From: HdN1 sp964473645
GTDB lineage: Bacteria; Pseudomonadota; Gammaproteobacteria; Pseudomonadales; Ketobacteraceae
DNA length: 64,000 nt
Reading direction: 5' to 3'
Assembly: GCA_964473645.1 (NCBI GenBank)
Contig: CAYYPW010000001.1
Location: 248,001-312,000, forward strand
A program made the position numbers and the translations under genes. Positions 37,201 to 44,911 of the stretch are shown piece after piece. Within the stretch, counting starts at the first letter, position 1. Each line of letters starts with the position of its first letter. The notes under the pieces are model-generated. The model did not search any database. It was not told the DNA's origin and saw nothing but the letters and a program-made list of their open reading frames with translations.

Positions 37201-37864
37201 CGCACTCGGCCCGCAACAGGCGACCGACTTTATCAACCGTCACCACAACCTGATCCGGCAACTGGCCGACGTGAATGATTTTCTGGGTTCCGAGCGCTTC
37301 CCGGTCATCTCTGACGAAAAAGACCAGATCCTCGAACGCAAGCAAACCTATGGCGTCGCTGAAAAGCCCGGCGACTACCTTGAAAGCTTTAACGACTTTA
37401 TCAAGCGGCAACTGAACCAGCATGCCGCCCTCAGCGTGGTCGTTAACAAACCCAAAGACCTCACCCGCGAACAGCTCAAAGAAATTCGCCTGCTGCTCGA
37501 CAGTAACGGCTACAGTGAGGCCACCCTGAAAACCGCCTGGCGCAACCAGACCAATCAGGACATCGCCGCCAGCATTCTCGGCTACATTCGCCGAGCAGCA
37601 CTCGGCGAAGCATTGGTGCCCTTTCAGCAGCGCGTCGACCACGCCATGCAACGCATCTACGCTCAGCGCCTGTGGACCCCGGTGCAACGCCAATGGCTGG
37701 AGCGACTCGCCAAACGGCTGGTGCACGAAGTCATTCTCGATCAGGCCACCCTCAACGAGGCCTTCGCCACCGATGGCGGCGCCAAACGGCTGGACAAGAT
37801 GCTGGGCGGCCAGCTCGATGCCGTCATGGGCGATCTGGCGCAACACCTGTGGGAATCGGCCTGA
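34289..37864 (+). CDS. hsdR: Type I restriction endonuclease subunit R
   Basis: A 1191-residue HsdR of the EcoEI-like type. Order: DUF4145-type helical domain (~1-130), Gln/Glu-rich coiled coil (~150-245), nuclease domain with LQEAGWEAD and the PD-(D/E)xK core ADYVLF...VVEAKREN (~285-350), two RecA-like motor domains with Walker A MATGTGKTRT (~499) and DEAHRG (~602), motif VI-like EQMKGRATRR, and a C-terminal EcoEI_R_C domain. It cuts DNA after ATP-driven translocation in complex with HsdM and HsdS. First gene of the defence block; the fic gene separates it from hsdM. Confidence 0.93.
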   Translation: MDTNSRPSVTTAIGNFDFLREHDPVFFQLASTAERVFAIDPNTTLIKLRQLAEALARHIAAHCRIMFDEQTSQSDLLYKIQRELNLDQTVRTLFHTLRIEGNRATHEFRTSHREAMDCLKIARELAIWFHRGFGKQGTQFRPGPFVPPQDPSVQLRDLHTQIEQLKAQLQDSHQALATHQQLAQLVAKEKEEYAALALQMESEARTYEQLALEQEQALAQKQREFDTNLKQLQARLQEQQTSSHQTTSQQATAPQTTSQQLGNALRSASAQISLSEDLTRILIDQQLQEAGWEADTESLTWQNGARPEKGRNKAIAEWPTSPTTQGKKSQRADYVLFVGLVPVGVVEAKRENTDVAGKIPQAERYARGFKPTNEMTPAWQIEGRTIAWPNCNENDSNESHYQIPFVYSCNGRPYFKQMEQQSGIWFRDVRHPANIARALADFHTPVGLLDQLKRNKSAAEQKLREEGFHYLKLRDYQQKAIHAIETALEHNQRHCLLAMATGTGKTRTILGLIYRFLKAERFKRILFLVDRTALGSQADDTFHDTVLEQNLTLAKAYNIARLGDMAPEAETRLQIATVQAMVKRIFQTDDPLPIDTFDCIIIDEAHRGYTLDQDMTEGEMWVRDQHQYASTYRRVLDHFDAVKIGLTATPAKHTTDIFGRPVYTYSYREAVADDWLIDHEPPIRYDTLLNTNGIKFEKGEQVSVVNIATGVIETAELEDELNFEVEAFNRRVIAPDFNRVICEQLAQELDLKSPEKTLIFCTNLRHADMVKHELDVAFKDLYDDGYDAAMVQVITGKTDRCEQKIKAFKNESRPKIVITVDLLTTGIDVPAICHLVFLRRVKSRILYEQMKGRATRRCDDIGKTVFKIYDPVDLYQALEPVDTMKPLVKDPSISVEQLVQELNNPQSYQAPGATAGTTHAHDALDQLNQKIMRILRKATHRAQKSEPLRNKLAELEQMWGIEPAKLHKHLHALGPQQATDFINRHHNLIRQLADVNDFLGSERFPVISDEKDQILERKQTYGVAEKPGDYLESFNDFIKRQLNQHAALSVVVNKPKDLTREQLKEIRLLLDSNGYSEATLKTAWRNQTNQDIAASILGYIRRAALGEALVPFQQRVDHAMQRIYAQRLWTPVQRQWLERLAKRLVHEVILDQATLNEAFATDGGAKRLDKMLGGQLDAVMGDLAQHLWESA

Positions 37865-37951
37865 CGGGGCCTTGTTCACGTAACGTGAACACCGTTCAAG
37901 CATGAATGCCCTCGGCGCGGACGGTGCTCATGTTTAAAAAATTAGTTTTTT

Positions 37952-38080
37952 TCGACACATACTCCCCATATGTACATAGCATCGACATAAGCCGGGCATC
38001 ATGTCTAAAAAAGACAGTTTATTAGACATGTCTTCTGGACATGTCTACGCCGTCGACATATCCTGCAGAACGCGTCGACA
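37952..38080. promoter_or_regulatory. Array of GACA/TGTC half-sites upstream of fic
   Basis: Between hsdR and fic the motif TCGACA occurs at 37952, 37982, 38053 and 38075, and the palindromes AGACATGTCT (38024-38033) and GGACATGTCT (38037-38046) stand 13 bases apart. TGTCT-AAAAA-AGACA (38002-38016) is a further inverted repeat. This density in ~130 bases, directly before the fic ATG, looks like a cooperative operator for a fic-encoded winged helix or another regulator. Confidence 0.55.
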
Positions 38081-38083
38081 ATA

Positions 38084-39199
38084 ATGGACTTTATAAACAT
38101 GACGTTTAGCCCTGCCAAGCCATTCAATGACTTACCACTACTGCCCCCCAGGGTAGATCTGGAAACCCCCGCCATCCTCAAAGCCTGCATCCCGGCCAGA
38201 ACCGCCCTTGCAGAACTCAAGCAAGCCGGCGAGCTGCTGCCCAATCAGAGCTTATTGATCAACACCCTGCCGCTGATGGAAGCCAAAGACAGTTCGGAAA
38301 TTGAAAACATCGTCACCACCACCGACAAACTGTTTCAGTTTGCCGAGGAAGACACCCATGCCGACCCGGCCACCAAAGAGGCCCTGCGTTACCGTACCGC
38401 ACTGCGCGAAGGCTACCTGACATTGTCCAAGCGCCCGCTCAGTACCTCCACTGCGGTGGCCGTGTGCTCGACCATCAAGGGCACAGACATGGATATTCGT
38501 AAAATTCCCGGCACTACTATTACCAATGCCGCCACCGGCGAAACCATTTACACCCCCCCTATCGGCGAAACCCATATACGCTCGTTGCTGGCCAACTGGG
38601 AGCACTACCTGCACGCTGAAGATGGCATCGATCCCCTGATCAAGATGGCCGTTGCCCACTATCAGTTTGAAGCCATTCACCCCTTTCTCGACGGCAATGG
38701 CCGCACCGGCCGCGTGATCAACATTCTGTATCTGATTGAAGCCGGTTTACTGCACTTACCGATACTGTACCTGAGCCGTTACATCATGCAGAACCGGGCA
38801 GACTACTACCGCCTTCTCACCTCGGTAACGCAAGAGGACGAATGGCAGGAATGGGTGCTCTACATGCTGCGCGCCGTCGAACAAACCGCTCGCTGGACCA
38901 CCCAAAAAATCGCCGCGGTACGCGAGCTGATCAATCACACCACTGACTATGTCAAACAGCAGCAACCCAAAATTTACAGTCATGAACTGGTCGACATGAT
39001 TTTTCAACAACCGTATTGCCGCATTCAGAATTTGGTGGACGCCAATATCGCTAAGCGACAGACCGCGTCGGTTTACCTGAAAAAGCTCTGCGACATTGGT
39101 GTGCTGATTGAAATCACTGCCGGTAAAGAAAAATTATTTGTGCACCCCAAACTCATTGATTTGCTGAATCGCGACGACACCTTTCAACCCTATTCTTAA
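38084..39199 (+). CDS. Fic family protein inside type I RM locus
   Basis: The 371-residue protein has the class II inhibitory motif SSEIENI, the full catalytic motif HPFLDGNGRTGR, and a C-terminal winged helix (YCRIQNLVDANIAKRQTAS). It has the same architecture as the Fic at 18100-19194 but clearly diverged sequence. A second ATG at 38099 is an alternative start. It lies between hsdR and hsdM and 24 bases before hsdM, so it may be co-expressed with the methyltransferase. A role in controlling restriction by AMPylation is conjecture. Confidence 0.9.
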   Translation: MDFINMTFSPAKPFNDLPLLPPRVDLETPAILKACIPARTALAELKQAGELLPNQSLLINTLPLMEAKDSSEIENIVTTTDKLFQFAEEDTHADPATKEALRYRTALREGYLTLSKRPLSTSTAVAVCSTIKGTDMDIRKIPGTTITNAATGETIYTPPIGETHIRSLLANWEHYLHAEDGIDPLIKMAVAHYQFEAIHPFLDGNGRTGRVINILYLIEAGLLHLPILYLSRYIMQNRADYYRLLTSVTQEDEWQEWVLYMLRAVEQTARWTTQKIAAVRELINHTTDYVKQQQPKIYSHELVDMIFQQPYCRIQNLVDANIAKRQTASVYLKKLCDIGVLIEITAGKEKLFVHPKLIDLLNRDDTFQPYS

Positions 39200-39223
39200 T
39201 TCAAGCCCTGAACCGGAACCCCC

Positions 39224-40783
39224 ATGACCAACAACGATATCGTCCAGAAACTCTGGAATCTTTGCGACGTGCTGCGCGACGACGGCATCAACTACAGCGA
39301 CTATGTGACCGAATTGGTGTTGTTGCTGTTTATCAAAATGGAGTTCGAAAATACCGAAGCGGGGCTGCTGAACAAACACAAACTGCCCGCCGGTAAACGC
39401 TGGCCGGATCTTGAGGGCAAATCGGGCACCAACCTACTCAATTTTTACAAACAGATGCTGCTGGATTTATCAAAAAGCACCGACCCGCTCATCGCCGCAA
39501 TTTATGCCGACGCGCAAACCCGCCTGCGTGAGCCACGCCACCTTGAACAGCTGGTAAAAAGCATTGATGCCATCGACTGGTTTAGCGCCAAACGCGATGG
39601 CCTGGGCGATTTGTATGAGGGCCTGCTGGAGAAAAACGCCTCGGAAACCAAATCGGGCGCCGGCCAATATTTTACCCCTCGGCCACTGATAGACAGCATT
39701 ATTCGCTGCATGCAGCCGCAAGCGGGCGAAATCGTGCAAGACCCGGCGGCGGGCACCGCAGGGTTCTTGATTGCTGCCGATGCCTATATCAAACAGCACA
39801 CCGACAATCTTTACGACCTTGACGCCAAACAGCAAAAATTTCAGCGTAACAAGGCGTTTATCGGCATGGAGCTGGTGCCCGGCACGCGCCGCCTCGCGCT
39901 GATGAACTGTTTGCTGCATGGCATGGAGGGTGATGAAGAAGGGGTGATACATCTGGGCAACACCTTGGGCGACAGCGGCAAAACCCTGAAGAAAGCCCAC
40001 GTGATTTTATCAAACCCGCCGTTCGGCACCGCCAAGGGTGGCGGCGGCCCTACCCGCGATGATTTCACTTACAAAACCAGCAACAAACAACTGGCGTTTT
40101 TGCAGCATATTTATCGCAGCCTGCAACCCGGTGGCCGCGCCGCCGTGGTGCTGCCCGATAACGTGCTGTTTGAGGCTGGCGTGGGCACCGATATTCGCCG
40201 CGATTTAATGCACAAATGCAATCTGCACACAATATTGCGCCTGCCCACCGGGATTTTTTATGCGCAGGGCGTGAAAACCAACGTACTGTTTTTTACCAAG
40301 GGCAGCGCAAAAAATCCCGAGCAGGAGGAAAACTGCACCAAAGATGTATGGGTGTACGACCTGCGCGCCAATATGCCCAGCTTTGGCAAACGCACACCGT
40401 TTAGTGATGCGCACCTGAAACCGTTTGAAAAGGTGTATGGCAAAAAGGCCGAAGGCACCAGCAAACGTAGCGAGGGTGAGTGGAGCTGGTGCAAGGAGGA
40501 TACGGAAAAGAATCCAGAGAATTCGCGCTGGCGTTGTTTTTCGCGTGACTGGATACGCGATAGCAAAGGCGATTCGCTGGATATTGCGTGGTTGAAGGAT
40601 GAGGACAGTGTGGACGCGGCCAGTTTGCCAGAGCCGGATGCGTTGGCTGCGGAGGCGATGAGTGAATTGACGGAGGCGTTGCGGGAGTTGAATGGCTTGA
40701 TGCTGGCGTTGGGGGCGGAGGATCAGGCTAAGGCGCAGCGGGATATTTTGGTTGAGGTGTTGGGGATTGAATCAAATGAATAG
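39224..40783 (+). CDS. hsdM: Type I restriction-modification system methyltransferase subunit
   Basis: A 519-residue N6-adenine methylase: N-terminal HsdM helical domain (DIVQKLWNLCDVLRDDGINY), SAM-binding DPAAGTAGFLIAADAY, catalytic NPPF in VILSNPPFGTAKGGGG, and a long C-terminal domain. Complete by length. Methylates the recognition sequence as part of M2S1. The gene end overlaps hsdS by 8 bases. Confidence 0.94.
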   Translation: MTNNDIVQKLWNLCDVLRDDGINYSDYVTELVLLLFIKMEFENTEAGLLNKHKLPAGKRWPDLEGKSGTNLLNFYKQMLLDLSKSTDPLIAAIYADAQTRLREPRHLEQLVKSIDAIDWFSAKRDGLGDLYEGLLEKNASETKSGAGQYFTPRPLIDSIIRCMQPQAGEIVQDPAAGTAGFLIAADAYIKQHTDNLYDLDAKQQKFQRNKAFIGMELVPGTRRLALMNCLLHGMEGDEEGVIHLGNTLGDSGKTLKKAHVILSNPPFGTAKGGGGPTRDDFTYKTSNKQLAFLQHIYRSLQPGGRAAVVLPDNVLFEAGVGTDIRRDLMHKCNLHTILRLPTGIFYAQGVKTNVLFFTKGSAKNPEQEENCTKDVWVYDLRANMPSFGKRTPFSDAHLKPFEKVYGKKAEGTSKRSEGEWSWCKEDTEKNPENSRWRCFSRDWIRDSKGDSLDIAWLKDEDSVDAASLPEPDALAAEAMSELTEALRELNGLMLALGAEDQAKAQRDILVEVLGIESNE

Positions 40784-42209
40784 TCTAACCAACAAAAGGA
40801 CTCCGGGATGGGCTACCACTAGTCTAATGGACGTATGCGATCTCATTACTGATGGGACTCATCACTCCCCGCCAAATAGTCATGTTGGTGATTTTTTGTA
40901 TGTAACAGCAAAAAATATAAAACGTCACGGCTTGGATTTATCTATAGGAATGACTTACGTTTCCAAGGATGTACATAGCGAAATATATAAACGATGCCCC
41001 GTGGCGTTTGAGGACGTGCTGTACATTAAGGATGGAGCAACTACAGGTATTGCTGTAATAAACCACCTTCACGAGCCATTTTCGATGCTCTCTAGCGTTG
41101 CATTGATCAAGCCCAACCGTCACAAGTTAGATCCTTACTTTCTAAAACACTGGCTTAATAGTCCAAACACCTTTAAAAAATTTACGAACAGCATGACGGG
41201 CACAGCTATTCGACGTGTTGTTTTGAAGCAAATCCGTGAAGCGGAAATCAATATTCCACCCCTCGCCGAACAAAAACAAATCGCCGCCAAACTCGACGAG
41301 CTACTGGCACAGGTGGACACCATCAAAACCCGCCTCGACGCCATTCCCCACATCCTCAAACGCTTCCGCCAATCCGTCCTCGCTGCGGCCGTCAGCGGGA
41401 AGTTGACGGAGGAGTGGCACGGTAAAAACCAGCATTGTGTGATGGTACATGGCATTACTATTCCGGAAGTTTGGAAAAACTTAACCGTTGGCGATATTGG
41501 AGAAGTTAAAGGTGGGAAGCGCCTGCCAAAAGGAGAGTCATTGGTCTCGCACAACACAGGGTATCCTTACATTCGTGCAGGTCAATTAAAAAATGGCACT
41601 GTCAATCCCGACGAGCAATTATATATTGAACCGCGTATACAAGCACAAATATCAAGATATATTGTAAGAGAGGGCGATGCCTATATTACAATTGTTGGCG
41701 CATGTATTGGCGATGCAGGTATTATTCCGAAGGAATACGACGGCGCGAATTTAACCGAAAATGCAGCAAAGATTACTGATTACAAAGTTTCGCTTTGTCC
41801 AGCATATTTGTCCATGTGGCTAAGGGCTCAATATTTACAAGATATTATCCAATTGGAGATAAAATCGGGTGCACAGGGAAAGTTGGCTCTGAATCGAATT
41901 AAGGAGCTTCCTATTCCTCTACCCTCCATCGAAGAACAAACCGAAATCATCCGCCGCGTAGAACAACTCTTCGCTTTTGCCGACCAGATCGAACAACGTG
42001 TCAAAGATGCCCAATCCCGCGTCAACCACCTTACCCAATCCATCCTTGCCAAAGCCTTTCGCGGCGAACTCACCGCCGAGTGGCGTGCGCAAAACCCCGA
42101 CCTGATCACCGGTGAAAACTCCGCAGAAGCCCTGCTCGCCCGCATCCGTGCCGAACGCGAAGCCAACACCGGCACCACCAACCCCCGCAAGCGCAAGGCA
42201 TCCACATGA
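40776..42209 (+). CDS. hsdS: Type I restriction-modification specificity subunit
   Basis: The protein has two target-recognition domains, each followed by a conserved helical spacer (PPLAEQKQIAAKLDELLAQV and PSIEEQTEIIRRVEQLFAFA), the classical HsdS layout. The ATG at 40776 overlaps hsdM by 8 bases and is preferred over a longer frame at 40752. The first recognition domain and the central part of the second are AT-richer than the helical spacers, as expected for swapped recognition domains. The C-terminus ends in FRGELTAEWRAQNP and a basic tail. Confidence 0.92.
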   Translation: MNSLTNKRTPGWATTSLMDVCDLITDGTHHSPPNSHVGDFLYVTAKNIKRHGLDLSIGMTYVSKDVHSEIYKRCPVAFEDVLYIKDGATTGIAVINHLHEPFSMLSSVALIKPNRHKLDPYFLKHWLNSPNTFKKFTNSMTGTAIRRVVLKQIREAEINIPPLAEQKQIAAKLDELLAQVDTIKTRLDAIPHILKRFRQSVLAAAVSGKLTEEWHGKNQHCVMVHGITIPEVWKNLTVGDIGEVKGGKRLPKGESLVSHNTGYPYIRAGQLKNGTVNPDEQLYIEPRIQAQISRYIVREGDAYITIVGACIGDAGIIPKEYDGANLTENAAKITDYKVSLCPAYLSMWLRAQYLQDIIQLEIKSGAQGKLALNRIKELPIPLPSIEEQTEIIRRVEQLFAFADQIEQRVKDAQSRVNHLTQSILAKAFRGELTAEWRAQNPDLITGENSAEALLARIRAEREANTGTTNPRKRKAST

Positions 42210-43126
42210 CGCATCACGTTGCGGAAGACCTGTTTCCAACACTCGTTGTAGACCCGGACCAATCAATATGGGACGAGGCCCTGGGCACGAAGCGGAAATT
42301 CTGGATCAAGCACGACGGCCAACGCTGGCTTTTCAAATTTGCCAGGGAAAACACCGGCGAGGATTGGTCAGAAAAGCTGGCCTATGAAATTGCGGCGAAA
42401 ATTGGCGTAAGTGCCGCCCATGTCGAACTGGCAAGCTGTGCCAATCAACCGGGTACACTCTCGCGCTCCTTCATCGATGCAGAAAAACGCCAAAACCTGA
42501 TTCATGGCAACGAGATATTGGCAGGACAGGTGCTCGGTTATGATCCAACCAAAAAGTTCGGTCAGTCCAACCATACGTTGGACAATATCCAGCAAGCCAT
42601 TGGCAAGCTATTCGACGACGATCAAAAACAAAACATTCTGCAATGTCTGGCGTCGTATCTGGTGCTTGATGCATTGATTGGCAACACCGATCGCCATCAT
42701 GAAAACTGGGGGCTGCTGTCCGAACCTGTGCTTGCCGAAGAAAAGATCGTGGGCCTGACACTGACGGCTGCCCCAACTTTTGACCATGCCTCCAGTCTGG
42801 GGCGGGAGTTACTTGACGGTAGAATCACCCAAATTCTGCAAGAAAAGCAGGGTGTTGAGCGATACGTCAACAAAGGCAAAGGGGCCATCTATCGTTCTGC
42901 CGCTGGCTCCCGGGGTGAAAATCCCCTAGACTTGGTTAGGCTCGGTCAACAACGCCTACCACATCTGTTTAACGACGCCTTGCAGCGGCTGAAGGCTATT
43001 CCTTTGGCGGAATTGTTGGCTTTGGTGGACAAAGTTCCACCCAACCGTATGAGCCAATTGGCTAACCAATTTGTGAAAATGTTTCTAACCTATACCTACG
43101 GACAGCTATGCAATCTGGCAACATGA
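42206..43126 (+). CDS. HipA-like kinase domain protein
   Basis: The 306-residue protein reads as a HipA-type kinase C-terminal fold: KFARENTGEDWSEKLAYEIAA (ATP-Lys region and conserved Glu), IGNTDRHHENWG (catalytic loop with Asp and Asn), and PTFDHASSLG (metal-binding Asp of the DFG-like motif). The N-terminal HipA domain is missing; a protein with such a region follows next. Start overlaps hsdS by 4 bases (ATGA) and stop overlaps the next gene by 4, so all are translationally coupled. It probably phosphorylates a protein. Target and toxicity unknown. Confidence 0.82.
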   Translation: MTHHVAEDLFPTLVVDPDQSIWDEALGTKRKFWIKHDGQRWLFKFARENTGEDWSEKLAYEIAAKIGVSAAHVELASCANQPGTLSRSFIDAEKRQNLIHGNEILAGQVLGYDPTKKFGQSNHTLDNIQQAIGKLFDDDQKQNILQCLASYLVLDALIGNTDRHHENWGLLSEPVLAEEKIVGLTLTAAPTFDHASSLGRELLDGRITQILQEKQGVERYVNKGKGAIYRSAAGSRGENPLDLVRLGQQRLPHLFNDALQRLKAIPLAELLALVDKVPPNRMSQLANQFVKMFLTYTYGQLCNLAT

Positions 43127-43866
43127 AAACTTTGTTTCTAGCATGGCAGGCCCCTTCTCGGGCGTGGTTTCCCGTCGGTCGTCTGATGGCTGACCCTGCC
43201 AATGAGCGTTATCAATTCGACTACATCCAGGGCGCACTGAAAGCAAAGGAACAGGCCGGGTTTACACCACTGCTGGCGTTCCCGGATCTTGATCAGCAAT
43301 ATTGCGCGTCCGAACTGTTTCCTCTGTTCAAAAACCGCATTCTGTCCTCAGGCCGTAAAGACTTCGCCGAGTATTTGCGCTCCCTCGACATTGATCCTGC
43401 CAACCCCGATTTAATGGAGGTGCTGGCGGTCACTGGTGGCGAACGGCAAACCGACAATTTTGAAGTTTTCCCGAAAATCAACAAGCTGCCCGATGGCTCA
43501 TTCAAGAGCCGATTCTTTTTGCATGGCGTGCGTCATGTGCATCCAAACGGTGTGGAGCGGGCGCAAAAACTTAAAGAAGGTGAAACACTTCGTATCACCA
43601 TCGAAGTGAACAATCCCGCCACGCAAATTGCAGTATTTTTATTCAGCAACGACTATTTGCCGTTGGGCTGGTCACCACGCTACCTGGTGACTGACCTGTT
43701 GAGAGCAATGTCGCAAGCTCCCATGCTGAATGCAACGGTCATTAAGGCAAATCCCCCGGATACGCCTATCAATCGCCGTTATTTGATCGAGCTGACGGGC
43801 AAGTTGCCCGCAAATTTTGAGCCAATGTCCGATCAGGAATATCAGCCGATTCACGCATCGGCTTGA
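43123..43866 (+). CDS. HIRAN domain protein with HipA N-terminal-like region
   Basis: About 247 residues from the coupled ATG at 43123. Residues ~1-95 (RAWFPVGRLM, YQFDYIQGALKA) resemble the N-terminal subdomain of HipA, and residues ~130-220 fit a HIRAN domain (FFLHGVRHVHPNGV, LRITIEVNNPATQIAVFLF, LGWSPRYLV), a module that binds DNA ends or damaged DNA in other proteins. So a HipA-like kinase seems split over two genes with a DNA-sensing module on the second. This reading is inference from motif patterns. Confidence 0.72.
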   Translation: MKTLFLAWQAPSRAWFPVGRLMADPANERYQFDYIQGALKAKEQAGFTPLLAFPDLDQQYCASELFPLFKNRILSSGRKDFAEYLRSLDIDPANPDLMEVLAVTGGERQTDNFEVFPKINKLPDGSFKSRFFLHGVRHVHPNGVERAQKLKEGETLRITIEVNNPATQIAVFLFSNDYLPLGWSPRYLVTDLLRAMSQAPMLNATVIKANPPDTPINRRYLIELTGKLPANFEPMSDQEYQPIHASA

Positions 43867-43898
43867 AAGTAGAGGTCACAAGGTTAAACAGAAACTGC

Positions 43899-43930
43899 TT
43901 TTAAACCCGTCGAAATCGACGGGTTTAAAA
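43899..43930. promoter_or_regulatory. Perfect 14-bp palindrome between HIRAN and PRTase-like genes
   Basis: Arms TTTTAAACCCGTCG (43899-43912) and CGACGGGTTTAAAA (43917-43930) enclose a 4-nt loop. It is 43 bases before the next start codon. The U-tract needed for simple termination is part of the stem itself, so an operator, RNA-processing hairpin or attenuator are all possible. Confidence 0.6.
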
Positions 43931-43972
43931 CTGGGACTATCGCAAGGCTTGGGCAATAGGACAATCAACAGC

Positions 43973-44680
43973 ATGACTCGCAAATACAGTGATGAAGTCG
44001 ATGCCAAGACCATTCAATTGTTGGAAACCATTGCCTCCAGTGCAACCTCTGTGGCTGATTATCAACAAACCATGGAACAACTTGGTCACGCGTTGGCAGA
44101 GCGTTTGTTGCGATCCGGTCTGGAAATCAATAAACATTACTGCGTCGTCTCAACGGTTGAAGATGCGGATTACCTAGCTAAAGGCATTCTGGTTTCGCTC
44201 TTGCAGTACGTAGGCAACGTATCGTTGGCTTGCTACTGGAATCATCGCTTCAAGCCCTTTGAAGGTGGCCCAAGTGTAGCCCCCATCAAGCGTCGCTTTT
44301 TCGGGCCAGGGGTAAATAACGCACGCGAATTGATAGTGGTTAAATCCATCATCAATAACGCTTGCGTTGTCAAAACCAACATCACCGATTTAATCGAGAC
44401 CATCAAGCCCGAAACAATATGGGTGGTGGCGCCTGTCATTTTTGAAAATGCCGAAGAGAACCTGAAAGCAGAATTTCCGCAAGAGATCTATTCTCGCTTC
44501 AGATTTTTATACCTGGCCGCCGACAGTGAACAGGATGCCAATGGTTTGGTCATTCCAGGTATTGGGGGTGATGTTTACAAGCGACTTGGCTTTAACGGCC
44601 AGGACGATAAAAACACCTTTATTCCCAACATTGTCAAAGAGCTGGGTGAAGAGCTGCAGCGCCAAAGATCGATTGCTTAG
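43973..44680 (+). CDS. Phosphoribosyltransferase-like protein of conflict module
   Basis: About 235 residues from the ATG at 43973 (AGGA upstream; a longer frame to 43817 overlaps the HIRAN gene and runs through the palindrome). The core follows the type I phosphoribosyltransferase fold: strand-loop HYCVVSTVEDADYLAKGI, the ARELIVVKSIINNACVVKTN segment at the PRPP-binding position, and IKPETIWVVAPVIF. The classic acidic PRPP loop (two Asp) is not preserved, so the enzyme may have changed chemistry or be a binding protein. Standalone PRTase-like proteins of this type occur in conflict-gene neighbourhoods. Last gene of the defence block. Confidence 0.6.
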   Translation: MTRKYSDEVDAKTIQLLETIASSATSVADYQQTMEQLGHALAERLLRSGLEINKHYCVVSTVEDADYLAKGILVSLLQYVGNVSLACYWNHRFKPFEGGPSVAPIKRRFFGPGVNNARELIVVKSIINNACVVKTNITDLIETIKPETIWVVAPVIFENAEENLKAEFPQEIYSRFRFLYLAADSEQDANGLVIPGIGGDVYKRLGFNGQDDKNTFIPNIVKELGEELQRQRSIA

Positions 44681-44911
44681 CCAGTTATCGGCGCATCATA
44701 CTTCACAATGAAATGCGTCAAACACCACACCCCCTTCGTTTTCTGTATTCGAAAGCACCCATATTGCCCGCATACCATTGAATACCGATAGCGCATATAT
44801 ACCATTGCGGTGTGTAGCGGTATACGAGATAAGGCAAGACAAAAATGCCTCATCCCCCTCCTCCGAGGATCGGTATAATCCCCCACCTGTCCCCATCGCC
44901 CGGAATCCCGC

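Noticed and set aside
36539..37903. Very long open frame antisense to hsdR (454 codons)
   Set aside because: A shadow of the GC-rich hsdR codons; hsdR has full family motifs and the antisense product is low-complexity.
42206..43126. Considered calling the kinase a full HipA toxin with HipB antitoxin
   Set aside because: No HipB-like helix-turn-helix gene is adjacent and the HipA N-terminal domain is missing from this protein.
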